From Escallonia rubra (Eukaryota; Streptophyta; Magnoliopsida; Escalloniales; Escalloniaceae), in the NCBI GenBank assembly GCA_033065855.1, contig JAVXUO010003045.1:210786-274785 (forward strand): DNA of 64,000 bases. Direction: 5' to 3'. The notes under the pieces are model-generated. The model was not told the origin of the DNA. It did not search any database and saw only the letters and a program-made list of their open reading frames with translations. Both the position numbers and the translations under genes were made by a program. This document shows positions 1-10,800 of the stretch, piece by piece. Numbering within the stretch: position 1 is the stretch's first letter; each line of letters opens with the position of its first letter.

Positions 1-195
1 GATTTTTGATTTCGTCACTAAAACAAGTCTTCGGTTGTCAATTTATTAAAACAGAATTATCGCCGTCCGCTACAATGTCTAGCGAACGGCGCAGCAAAAA
101 TTCCCAACACTTGAAAAATGGAAAGACGGGGTTCTCTTATTAGAATGACATGTGGATAAGTGCTAGTTGGAATGAAATCCTAACATACAGTAGGA

Positions 196-198
<3 letters not shown>

Positions 199-245
<47 letters not shown>
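199..245. repeat. (TA)n microsatellite
   Basis: About 47 bases of pure TA just downstream of the stop of ORF A. The right copy has only a short TATATATATC here, so the tract expanded in this copy. Confidence 0.95.
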
Positions 246-248
<3 letters not shown>

Positions 249-679
249 TCTTCATTTGACATATACTCATCAGATAAGTACTGATCATTGGGTAAAATAT
301 TGTTTCTCTCGTTTGAATTGAGGTGCCTCCCACTAGCCTTGGCCATTTCTTCCGCAAGTTGAAGCATGTAAAATCGTTTTCTACGCAGCAACATCCGGTT
401 ATTCTCCATACGAATTCGGCACACAGCTTTTTTACACTGCTTAACATTACGCCTCGACATACTAAGTGAACGACGTTGCGGCACAGGTGCTCTCAACGTT
501 GTGAGATCTTGGTGTAGTGCTTCTGATTCCTTAACTCGATATGCCAATTCTCTTCGTAAACCTGCATAATATTCTCTCGGATCCGTGTACTTCACTTCTT
601 TGTAGTCGTCGTTCCTTTCACACAACAACCACACAGTCTCACGTCCTCAATAACTAGAACTACCAGGAACTCCTGCCAT
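245..679 (-). pseudogene. ORF A, left copy: small basic element protein, early stop
   Basis: Homologue of the intact 144-residue ORF at 62391-62825. The ATG at 679 is conserved, but codon 11 is TGA (649-647); from the next codon to the stop at 247-245 the frame is open and nearly identical to the right copy. An internal ATG at 634 would give a 129-residue product. The protein is rich in Arg, Glu and Asn, with the core motif RIR-ENNRM and an acidic tail. It is a paralogue of ORF B, which is transcribed divergently from it. I recognise no named domain. Confidence 0.6.
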
Positions 680-1039
680 TTAACTTATGTACATCTAATG
701 CGATGATCATGGCTAACATATATAAATAAGCCCCAACACACACACACACATACACAATATATTGGTGTGATAACTACACAATATCCTGCCCATATATGGT
801 GAGAAGACAAGTCTCTGGACACTGACACCCTGCCTAATTAGTAGTTGGAAACAATATCATGCCCGTGTCAGTGAGAAGACAAGTCTTTGGTCTATTGCAG
901 CGACTTCTCACATTTCATAAAGTTGAACCTGTAGCATCTAATAAAGTGGTCCCGTTTCAAAAATTATATAAGTACATGCATTGCATGAAGGGAAAAAGGC
1001 ATAGAGTGATATACTCTCAGTTTCATAACAACTCTCGAA
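680..1039. promoter_or_regulatory. Bidirectional promoter between ORFs A and B (left copy)
   Basis: A 360-bp gap separates the divergent starts. A TATATA at ~965-970 lies about 70 bp before ORF B, and an AT-rich TATA-like stretch at ~717-728 lies before ORF A on the other strand. Two copies of AGACAAGTCT occur (~804, ~877). The region is conserved in the right copy, which has more of these motifs. Confidence 0.55.
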
Positions 1040-1470
1040 ATGTCATATACTCCACGAGATATTTTTGAAGCAATGGGTCGTTACTGGGCAGACGAAGATG
1101 AATTTCACTATTCTTTGCGTCCAAGTTTGCGTTACTCATCACGCTATGTTAATACATTACATGCAGAATGGTCTTATCGGATGAATGAATATGAGGTCTT
1201 AGTAGCTGATTCACGGCGCATGAATATACCCATACCTCGACAAAAGGCAATCAACATGCCTCGAATTACACACATGGAGCTTGAAAGGGTACTGCATCGA
1301 ATACGTGAAGAAAATAATAGAATGAGAGTTCGTCAAAGTAGGCATAACTTACGTCGTATGGCACGTGATGCACATGAAGATGGCAACAACAATGAAGCCA
1401 AGTATACTGGAACATGAGCTTCGAACTTGGATCTGTTTTCGATGCTCTAGTGTCAGATGAAGATGACTGA
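1040..1470 (+). pseudogene. ORF B, left copy: small basic element protein, late frameshift
   Basis: Homologue of the intact 143-residue ORF at 63210-63641. The first ~119 residues are conserved, including the RIR-ENNRM motif and the EWSYRMNEYE segment. One base is missing after the NNNEA codons (about 1397), so the frame ends at 1417 with 125 residues; the conserved acidic tail (SDEDD) is out of frame and would end at 1470. No known domain is recognised. Confidence 0.6.
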
Positions 1471-1539
1471 AGATGCTCTAATGTCACGCTGTGTCAACGA
1501 TGCTGCTTCTTTGTAATTTAATGCCTAGTTTTTCTTTGC

Positions 1540-2495
1540 AGGGCCGTCCAATTTACTATGTAGCGGACGTCCCTGCAGAAAGACAGATATCCAACACTTA
1601 GTTTTTTTTGGTTCTCTCTGCGTTCGCTATATTATATAGCGGACGACCCTGCAGAATAACATATATCCAACACTTAGTTTTTTTTTGGTTCTCTTCTCTA
1701 CGTCCGCTATACTATAGAGCGGACGACCCTGCAGAAAGACACATATCCAACAATTAGTTTTTTTTTGGTTCTCTTCTCTACGTCCGCTATACTATATAGC
1801 GGACGACCCTGCAGAAAGACACATATCCAACACTTAGTTTTCTTTTGGTTCTCTCTACGTCCGCTATACTATAGAGCGGACATCCCTGCAGAAAGACACA
1901 CATCCAACACTTAGTTTTTTTTGGTTATCTTCTCTACGTCCGATATACTATATAGCGGACGACCCTGCAGAAAGACACATATCCAACACTTAGTTTTCTT
2001 TTGGTTCTCTCTACGTCCGCTATACTATAGAGCGGACGACCCTGCAGAAAGACACATATCAAACATTTAGTTTTTTTTTTTGGTTTTCTTCTCTACGTCC
2101 GCTATACTATATAGCGGACGACCCTGCAGAAAGACACATATCCAACACTTTGTTTTCTTTTGGTTCTCTCTACGTCCGCTATACTATAGAGCGGACGACC
2201 CTGCAGAAAGACACATATCCAACACTTAGTTTTTTTTTGTTCTCTTCTCTACGTCCGCTATACTATATAGCAGACGACCCTGCAGAAAGACACATATCTA
2301 CGTCCGCTATACTATATAGCAGACGACCCTGCAGAAAGACACATATCCAATACTTAGTTTTTTTTTGTTCTCTTCTCTACGTTCGCTATACTATATAGCG
2401 GACGACCCTGCAGAAAGACACATATCCAACACTTAGTTTTTTTTGTTCTCTCTGCGTTCGTTATACTATATAGCGGACGGCCTTGCAGAAAGACA
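1540..2495 (+). repeat. Tandem array of palindromic ~75-82-bp units (13 units)
   Basis: Thirteen units, each with a palindrome CGTCCGC-(8-9 nt)-GCGGACG, then GACCCTGCAGAAAGACACAT, ATCCAACACTTAG, a T-run and GGTTCTCTTCTCTA. The palindrome centre alternates between TATACTATA and TATACTATAGA types in neighbouring units, which suggests amplification as dimers. The same unit in reverse orientation lies at 61330-61965, and it returns at 63885. ORFs through the array are by-products of repetition. Confidence 0.9.
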
Positions 2496-2727
2496 GAAAC
2501 CAAAACTGGCCCACACTTTGTTTCCCACCGTTCAAAGAAAATCACAGATCAGTCAATGAGCCAAAATGCTATCTCTGACCACAAATCAAACACTCAACTG
2601 AATTCAACACAACGATATCGGTCAATCAAATCAATCGCATTCAACACCGATCAACTGATGTCAACACATATCAAATCAATCGCATTCAATATATGTTCAT
2701 TAAAATAGTGAATGTAATGTTACAATG

Positions 2728-5700
2728 TCAATTGGGGCCCTCATCCTCTGCGGGATCCTCGTCATTACACGGATTTATAATAAACCTAACAGCTCTAGGC
2801 CGGCCATTAATAATTTGCCAAGCCATCCTATACCTAAAGCCTTGTATGCATTCTCGGCTTCAGACAGTCTTCTTGAGGCTCTCAGACCGACAAATATAAT
2901 CCATGTACATGCAGACGAAGACGCCGCAGTCCGAGAAATTATGTTGTTTGGGCCTACGCCTCTTCAATCGGAAAATGAGCTTCGGCATGCGCGGTACCCT
3001 TTCGTCACGCCTACCATTGACCAAGGCAGCAAATAGATTTTGTGAGAAACATAATAAGCATTAAACATTAAACATAGCAAACATAATAAGATTAATCAGT
3101 TTTACAATATGCAAGTTACAAGAAGAAGTAAACATGATCTTACCATGGCATCCAACTGGCCTATGCCTTTGTACATGCTAATCACAGACATCCTGGGGGT
3201 ATCATCGTAGAGATTGTCGATGACTGATATCGTCTTCTCTACTGGTTCATAGCAAACCAAGTACCAGTGGGCATTCCCTAAAAATGGGATTAGAAACACG
3301 TCGGCAATATTTGCGCTCACTGGACTATCCCTAGCAAGATATGCTTGTAGGTTAGCGGACGGTCTCCACTGGGCCAGGGTTCTCCCCTTCCTTGAATTGA
3401 CCCAGTCTTCCAACTCTTGTACTAGGATGCCATGAAAAAAAGCATCCAAGATAAAAATGCACGGACCGAAGTTTGGCTGCTCCCGACCCCTTTTCCTCAG
3501 AATTTGCACGTAGTGCGAGATGGCACCGTTGTCTAACCAAGCTCTTGGCTCCAGCGAGGCCAATTCTGACCACGAGCAGTTATAATCCAAGCCCTCCGGG
3601 TGATCCATGTCATACGACGCTCCGTCTTGGGGGGGCCCGCTAAAATAACGGGCTCGGATTAGCTCGCATTTACGCGGCTTTAGGGGCCTGGCTGGATGCC
3701 CTTTCGGATACTACCTCGGGGGTCGACCGAGGGATATTGCCCTCCTTCATGGGGGTCAACCTACAAATCTTGACCTCCGCCGGGGGGCAAGAGCAGGGGA
3801 TATTGGACTCCAATTCCTGGTTCGGCCGTCTGATAATGTCCTTCGAGGGCCCCGGCCAGCTGATATTGCTCTCCGGCCATTTCTTCCGCCTGCTGATATT
3901 TCCCTCCGGGGAGGTCAAACGGGGGATATTGCCCTCCGGGGGCGCCAAGTGGTCCCACCCACGGGACAATGGGCAGTGCCTCAGAGAAACCGTAGTTTCT
4001 GAAAGCCCAGTCTTGCGTGACTTGACTCTGAGAGAGGGGTTGGGGTTCCGGGAACAAACTGAAGGAGGGGCTGCTGTAATCGTCCCACGACGCTTGAGCC
4101 TGTCCCATCCCCACTACAGAGGGACCACCAACTCCCTGGCTCACCCCTGAAGCCTGTCCTGAGGGATCACCGCATCCCTGGCTGACGCCCGTATAACTCA
4201 TTCCCGGGCTGACGACCGAAGACTGTCCCGATGCTTGGCGCAAAAAATTCCCGCAGCCTAAAGCCAATGTAGCAGCCTATTGGCGAAGATCCTCGCCCAT
4301 TGCGCTCACCAGATCCTTCCGCTCACTCAACTTCTAGAAGAATGAAAGCGAGGCATTAACTTACATCCAAAGAGATAAAAAATAAGTTACTTCAATCAGA
4401 CATTTATATTCATCAAATTTAATTACGACAGACTTGTTGAGCAACTTACGAGATTGTATGCCATACGCTCATCGATCTGACCCCTAGGCGCATACCTCTC
4501 CCTGCGTTTAAAGTTTACTGGGGCTACTCTCCTCCGCGTGATGCGGTAGTACCACTCATCGTACTGTTCGATGCTGATAATGGGGTCAGGCTATGAGACG
4601 ATGGCCGCCAGTGTGTCCTGCCAAGAACTCCAAAGCTTTATTTCGGCCGTGCACAATTCGTGCGCATTGGCCTTGCCATATCGTCTGACACCCAGTGGGT
4701 TCCTGTTAACCCTCATATCTGGGGCATCGGCTGACAAACCCTGTTCTAACTCAAAATGGTGCATTGCTCGGTCTGGCAGCTGCCACTCTGCGACCTCAAA
4801 GTGGATCAGGGGTGTGCGCTGCAACCCAGAGAGCGTGAAGATGGACGACTCTCCCACCCATCGCGCCAAACGTATGTACGGTGCCCAACGCATTTGGCCC
4901 GAAGATAGACAATCGAACTCCCCTCGATAGTACGTAATGTTGTGATGGGGATCGACTCTCCTCTGATAGTGGCTATCCCTCCGGCTGTACTCCTAAGCAC
5001 ACAACCGATGCCACACTTTATCGGTTCTATCCCTACGCGTTGGTGCACCGGGAGCAAGGTGTTCATAAGACCACACATGAGAACATGGGCAAATTATATT
5101 TATATCGTCGATTCAACAAAAAAAAAATAATAATAACGAAGACATGATTTATATGATATACGTGCAATAGCGAGAGACATGCACATATGGCTTTGGAGTC
5201 GGGCCTCGTTGCCTTGTGCAATGCTCGGTACAGATACGAAAGGACCGCTGCACCCCAGGCATAATCCCCAACCTCCCGCAGGTTACCCAACAACGGTAAA
5301 TATTTCACGCTGACCGTGTTCTTCGACGTCGTTGGGAATAAAATTGCCCCCATCACCCACAAGAGGAAGGCTTGTGTGTACAACACAAGCATACGGCCCG
5401 TATAGTTTTTCGGCAAAACCCCGTAGGTATCTACCAACCACTTCAACTTTATACCACCACTGCTAAATTGATCCTGGGGTATTGAAGTGAAGAAGTTCCT
5501 AGCGGTTCTCTTATTCGTTGCTTCTGACGGAGGAACAATTACCGGCCGCCCCGTAACCGGTAACCCTAAGATGAACCCTACATCTTCTAGGGTAATTATC
5601 ATCTTTCCGAGCGGGAAGTGAAACATATTCGTTTCACTTCTCCACCTCTCAACAAGGGCACCTATCAAGGCCCGGTCAAGCTGTTGAAAAATTTGCCCAT

Positions 5701-5979
5701 GCGTGAAAATCCCAAACCCAATTCCACGCAGTATCTTTTTATGGGACTTGTTCAATTTCCATGCTGTGAACTCGTGAGATACTTCTTCGGTGGTGAGAAG
5801 TTCTCTTTCCTACGAATTAATAAATACAATTTAAGCAAAACAAACGGTATATAACGTTCGTAAGAATAAGAAAGTTAATAAATAATGTATCTTACTCCAC
5901 CATCCCATATGAGCGTACTGATATGGTTGACTTGGTCGTATAAACCGGATGGATCTTCTGGTCCAGGATTAAATTCTAT
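2728..5979 (-). pseudogene. PMD-Ulp1 fusion gene, left copy (decayed)
   Basis: Exons inferred by matching the right copy: 5979-5896, 5809-5162, 5076-4450, ~4361-3147, ~3034-2728. Exon 2 encodes a plant mobile domain (PMD) with the FILGLPVTGRPV segment, exon 3 the rest of the PMD region, exon 4 a Gly/Pro/Gln linker, and exons 4-5 an Ulp1-type C48 peptidase: His in NAHWYLV, Asp in SVIDNLYDD, Cys in DCGVFVC. Lesions: the start ATG is ATA (5979); the exon 3 acceptor AG is AT (5078-5077); stops occur near 4590 (TCATAG), near 4336 (TTCTAG) and at 2862 (TGA); the last acceptor AG is AA. The Ulp1 family cleaves SUMO-like proteins; PMD function is poorly known. Confidence 0.85.
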
Positions 5980-6454
5980 TTTTTGCAACTTAAATTATAG
6001 AAAAACCTTCTCAATTTGGATTTTACGGTTTGGATTTTGATAATCGCTCGCAAAAATACGACGCTAGCACATGCATAATACATATAACGCAAGCACATGC
6101 ATAATACATACAATTTTAGCATATATGAGTATATGTATAATAGATATATATTTCATATACGGAATCATATTTTACAAACGCTAGCACATGAACAAATACA
6201 TACATATATAAATTCTCATCGCTAGCACATGCTCAATGCATAATCAAAACCACGCAAAAACGCAATATTCATCGCAACTATAGATTACAAACATGTAAAT
6301 GATTGATTTTGTGAACTTACGTGATCTATTAGGGTATTAAAGCTGCTCTTAAGAAGAAATTGCGCAGATTTGCTTGTCAACGCCGCTGAGAATATTTGTG
6401 AGTAGAAAGAATGGAGAAAAGTGTCGTAGTTATGATTTTTTTGAATATATATAT

Positions 6455-6775
6455 TAAACGTCTGCGATACAGTATCACAGACAGTTTTACAATGTCCGCT
6501 TAACTATATCGCAGACTACTACGTCCGCCACACTGTGTAGCGGACACTGTTGACGTGACAGATAATGATAAGATTACCGTCATGGGCGTAAAGGACTGAC
6601 GGGACAGGTCCTGACACGTGTCAGCCTAGAGGACGTCCGCTACACTGTGTAGCGGACGTCTTTTTCCTGACACATGCCAGGACTTGAAAGTCGTCCGTCG
6701 TACAGTGTAGCGGACATAGGAGGAGGGGCAAAAAGGTAAAAAAGGATGTCCGCGACACTATGTCGCGGAAGACTG
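6455..6775 (-). promoter_or_regulatory. Six palindromes upstream of PMD-Ulp1 (left copy)
   Basis: Six imperfect palindromes of the form GTCCGC-(8-10 nt)-GCGGAC start near 6458, 6495, 6521, 6634, 6690 and 6747. Their arms match the array palindromes, but the centre is usually ACACTGTGT or ATACAGTAT. The right copy has six as well (57130-57445). They lie upstream of the gene and inside the element end, so they may be protein-binding sites for transposition or transcription. Confidence 0.6.
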
Positions 6776-6879
6776 TTAGTTTTCGAAAAAGACAAGATCT
6801 GGGCCGTCCATCTTTCAGGATAGACGGCCAGATCGCGTTTGCAAAATAGCCTATTTTGCTAGCGCTCTCAACGGATCAG

Positions 6880-6880
<1 letters not shown>

Positions 6881-6919
<39 letters not shown>
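6881..6919. repeat. (TA)n at the element end
   Basis: 39 bases of TA directly at the outer end of the left element. The right element also starts at a (TA)n tract (57024-57050). Confidence 0.95.
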
Positions 6920-6923
<4 letters not shown>

Positions 6924-7299
6924 CATGCTGAGTTTCAAACAGGCTGCGTTGACTTTTAAAAACCTTTCTTATACCTAACCTATATTTTTACGGACTCAAA
7001 ATTTTGTGCTCGCAACCACCACAAATCCCTATGAAACTAAGAACATGCCCATATAGATTCTACGGGTTGACACGGATTTTTCAGCCCAAGTTGCACCCCT
7101 AGGATGCGGCGTGTGTGCGGTGGGTGATGTGGGATAAGGACGGTAGTAGAAGTAGGTGCTATGGAAGGGTGGGTGGAAGTGGAAGGAGGACAAAATTGTC
7201 AATTCCAACAACTTTTTCTCATTTACACGCAGTTAAAATTGACAGTTTCCGTCGACTGTTCAACATTTTTTTTTAACAAGAAGGGAGTTAATACATCAT
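6920..7299. other. Intergenic, no gene seen
   Basis: AT-rich flank between the element and the KINB1 promoter. I see no conserved ORF, RNA gene or repeat. Confidence 0.6.
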
Positions 7300-7855
7300 T
7301 TGTAAATGGAAGGGGTCAATTCGCTTTGGGAATATAATATAATGTAACACGGGAATCATTAGTTATTTTTCCAAAAGAAAATGCAGGTGCACACGTGCAC
7401 AAGTAAGCGCGTGGGAAAGGAAAAGTAGAGCTAAATCGATAGATCATGGTTTATCCAAAACTGTATTGTCGTTTCCTTTTCATGTCCCAACAAAAGGCAT
7501 ATAATTAGTAGAGTTTCCCGTATCAATCCATTTCCATTTCCATTTCCATTGGAGGCAATGATGGATCTCCCTCTCTCCATCTCTCTCTTCCGTTGGCGTC
7601 TGTAATGCAAATATTGATCTTCCCACAGCTGGTTCCACTCTCAACTCCCTCACATAAATCCCACAAAGTAGTCTCCTTCTCAACTCATCCCCACCACGTC
7701 TCTCCACCTTCCCTGCCACCACATTCCGCCTTCCCAACCTCACCCCTCCTCCCGGTCAGTATCGTCCCCAGAGACCCTGTTATTGTTACTATTGTATTGG
7801 TCCTACTGGTGACCATTGAGGAGGTGGGTCTTCGGGTTTGTTGCGGCGAACGGAG
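7300..7855 (+). promoter_or_regulatory. KINB1 promoter and leader with upstream ATGs
   Basis: Contains an AT-rich TATA-like patch (ATATAATATAATG, ~7332), a repeat of CCATTT (~7527-7549) and a CT-rich leader (7566-7595). If transcription starts before 7558, two upstream ORFs exist: ATG 7558 to TAA 7605 (15 codons), and ATG 7606, which runs past the KINB1 start to 7904. The real start site, or a leader intron, may avoid them; this cannot be settled by eye. Confidence 0.45.
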
Positions 7856-10800
7856 ATGGGCAATGCCAACGGCAGAGAGGACCCGTCTGGAAGATCATCA
7901 ATAGGTGAAGCTGAAATCCCTGGCGATTTCTCCTCCAATTCCAATCCTCCTTCCAGCCCTCCTGATAGCCCCGGTCGTTTTCGATCCCCTCTCACCTTTG
8001 CCCCTCAGGTTATTTTCCTCCTCCCGTCCTGCATATACTTAACCTTTACCTGTTTCAAAGTTGATTGGTTTTTGGACTGCTCTGGTGGTTACCTTTTGAA
8101 AACTCGCTCCGTTTCGTAATTATTGTTTCCTTTGAGTTTCTGTTTTGTGAATTCGTAGAACATTTACTTTACTTGCAAAATCCTACTTATTTGATCTATA
8201 ACTACTAGTTGAGTCTAACTCCATGGTTAGACATTTGAATTTTCTCATAGAAACTCGCAAAATGTCCGGACAAAAATTTTATGAAACAGGGCGACTGCCA
8301 ATTATTTCATGGTCATCCCTAAATTGATTGCCGCGTGGTTTGTTTGGGACATTATGATAGTCCATGATTCATATAGAATGTTATGGCTGATCTTATTATC
8401 AACTTAGTTTACTATACTTGTGTCCTCAGGACTTTATTAAGCTAAATTAAAGTCTGTCAATTGTTTTAACGATAGTTCTCCCTTAGGAATTTATTCCTTG
8501 CTAAATTTACACATATCTCATCGGAGATCTCCAATATTGGAGTAGCATATGTGCAATGGGTGTTGGAGATCTCTAATTATGACCAAAACTACTCGGAAAG
8601 AAAAATAGATCATAAAGGTTGCAACTTTTTATGATCACAAAGGGGTTTGAACTAGCTTACCCTTTGATCCTAAACTCCAATTGATAAATGTTGCAGTGTG
8701 ATGAAAAGTTTTTGTAGGGAGATCTATACTCTATTTAGAGGAGAGTACCCTAATTGTGAAGCCATTTTTGAGCTTCCCATTGTACACTTGTATTCCTTAT
8801 TGGATCATTGATCTCCATTCCTAAAAAACTTGGTAATGGTTATTTATAAATTAACTTAATAATAGACATTTTTCTGTATTCCAGCCCCACTGCCCACCCC
8901 ACTACCCACCTCTATCTCTCTTCTCTCTCTATCCATTCAGAACTACCCACATGACTCAGGTTTTCATCATCTTCTCCCACATATGTCCGCTACTTCTTGC
9001 AATCTCTGAGAATCTCTTCTACTTGCAAAATCACTTCGTAACTTCCTGTGGATTTCTTTATCTCTTTTCGCCCCACACGCGTCTCGTATGCTTAAAAAAC
9101 TAGTAGCCTTAAATCCTTGATGCACGGCATTTCAGTTTGATGCAGATGGGGTGCATAAAAGTTGTTATATTTCCTAATGCTTTAATGCACAAAGTTTTCT
9201 TTTGTCTAAAATGGCATATATAGAAGTCGTACAGTACGAGCGACTGTGGAAAGGAAAAGCATGATCACAAAGGTTGTATTTTGTATGATAGAAACGGATT
9301 TAAACTTCGTGTCTACTCTTAGTAGCAATAGCTTACTACTTGATAGCTCCAATTGATAACTGTTGCAGTTTGATGCAGATGGTATGTTGGGATTATATCC
9401 TCTAGTTTCCGTGGTGCAAAGATAAAGTTAGTAATATGATATTTCTATAGTATCTAGCTTGGGCTTTAGAATTTAGTTTAATTACATTTTTTTAATGAAT
9501 TTTAAATTATGGAAACCAGCATGTCCTTATAGGTAGTTATTCTACTTTGTCAGAGATGATGATATTGCTATGTTTATCAAGATACCAGGAAAGTAATCAA
9601 TGTTCACTACCCCATTTTTTGAACTACTGTCGTGAATTGGATGATTACTGATACATGTATATCCATAGACAGTATTGAACCCCCAAGTTTATATCTTGTT
9701 GAAGTTGGTAATTGGAGACCATGCATTATACACTTGCTTGATTATGTCAACTGGATATTTGATGTTATTTATCTACAAATGTACACCATGTGGTGTGTGT
9801 GGTGTTTTTCTTCATAACTTAAGAATCTTGCAATATATTAGCTCATACCAACTTTTATCATGTTTATTGCATCATTAAAAAGGCCACTGACATGATAAGA
9901 TATTATCAATCTCTATTAGAGATTTCTAGATAGCATGGTAGCTTTGACATCTGACATAAGGTTGGTAGCTTTGACATCTGATATAAGTTAAAAACGATTT
10001 AGCCAGTTTTAAGACTCTTCAAGTGGGATGATGAAATCGAAAGTATTCTAGAAATATTACTTGAACCATGTAGTCTATTGTGATAAGAGCTTTTATGTTT
10101 TCGGAAAAAGAAGTTCCCCTTTCATTTTTGTTTTGTGGATTGTAGAGCTTATTGTAGCTTGAGCCGAGCAGTGCTTTACCTTAAGTCTATGCATTGGGAA
10201 ATGCAAATCTCGAGGTGGGTGCTTAACGGTATCCTGCACAAGGCGTAATCCGCTTGCGGTTGAAGCCTTTAGGGTTTGGATCTAGCTTTCAGAGATGGGC
10301 CCTATCCTGGGAATCGCATTTACAGTTGGAAACTGATAGTTATGCTTTTAATATTCTTATACGCAAACAAATACTCAAAGTCTATAAAAGATGAAAGTTC
10401 ATTTTGAATGAGTGTATGATGGATTTATTGCTTCCATGGTAATTGCTACCACATAACTACTTGAGAACGTGGTCCTGACCCATGTTCCTTAAACTTTTGG
10501 GACTGATCCACTACTTTCACGGCAATCTTTCAACTCTCAAAAGGTTGTTGTAGGTCTTGCTCCCACGCACAGCTTCTGGACATAATGCAGTCTAAGTAAT
10601 GTAGCCCCTTTTCAGTGAAGCTTGACCAACATGCCGCAGCATAGCTAGTCCTATGAATCTCTACAAGAACTCTTAAGCCCCAATTAGAGGCTAACATGCT
10701 GACCCTAGGTTCCTGGAAGTGTTGGTCATTATGGCCCAACGTTGACCATTTATCTCTGCCTTTGGATGTAGTTAAGTGGATATGAACACAATGTCATCTG

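Larger units (their letters stand above)
1..6880 (-). mobile_element. PMD-Ulp1 element, left copy (partial, cut by window start)
   Basis: This block matches 57051-64000 in content. From its outer end at 6880 it holds six short palindromes, a PMD-Ulp1 gene on the minus strand, an array of palindromic ~80-bp units, and a divergent pair of small ORFs. The outer end abuts a (TA)n tract, and its last ~100 bases (shared words TTGAGAGCG, AAAATAGG, TCTTTTTCGAAA on the minus strand) match the first ~100 bases of the right copy. No DDE transposase is visible. PMD and Ulp1-like proteins are known from plant MULEs and other transposons; assignment to a superfamily is open. The element continues beyond position 1. 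Confidence 0.75.

Noticed and set aside
163..447. Minus-strand frame with a long Ile-Tyr run; similar frames at 44858-45162
   Set aside because: Translation of (TA)n tracts; overlaps ORF A or RPA exon sequence.
1540..2495. Regular palindromic repeats resembling a CRISPR array
   Set aside because: Units are contiguous tandem copies without unique spacers, in plant nuclear DNA.
2725..3036. Plus-strand ORF conserved in both copies (also 60783-61103 minus)
   Set aside because: It is the antisense of the last Ulp1 exon; conservation follows from the protease frame.
3737..4150. Antisense ORFs over the Gly/Pro linker (also 59692-60138, 59711-60134)
   Set aside because: Shadows of the linker exon caused by GC-rich codon bias.
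7593..7904. 103-codon plus-strand frame over the KINB1 leader
   Set aside because: No domain; kept only as a possible upstream ORF.
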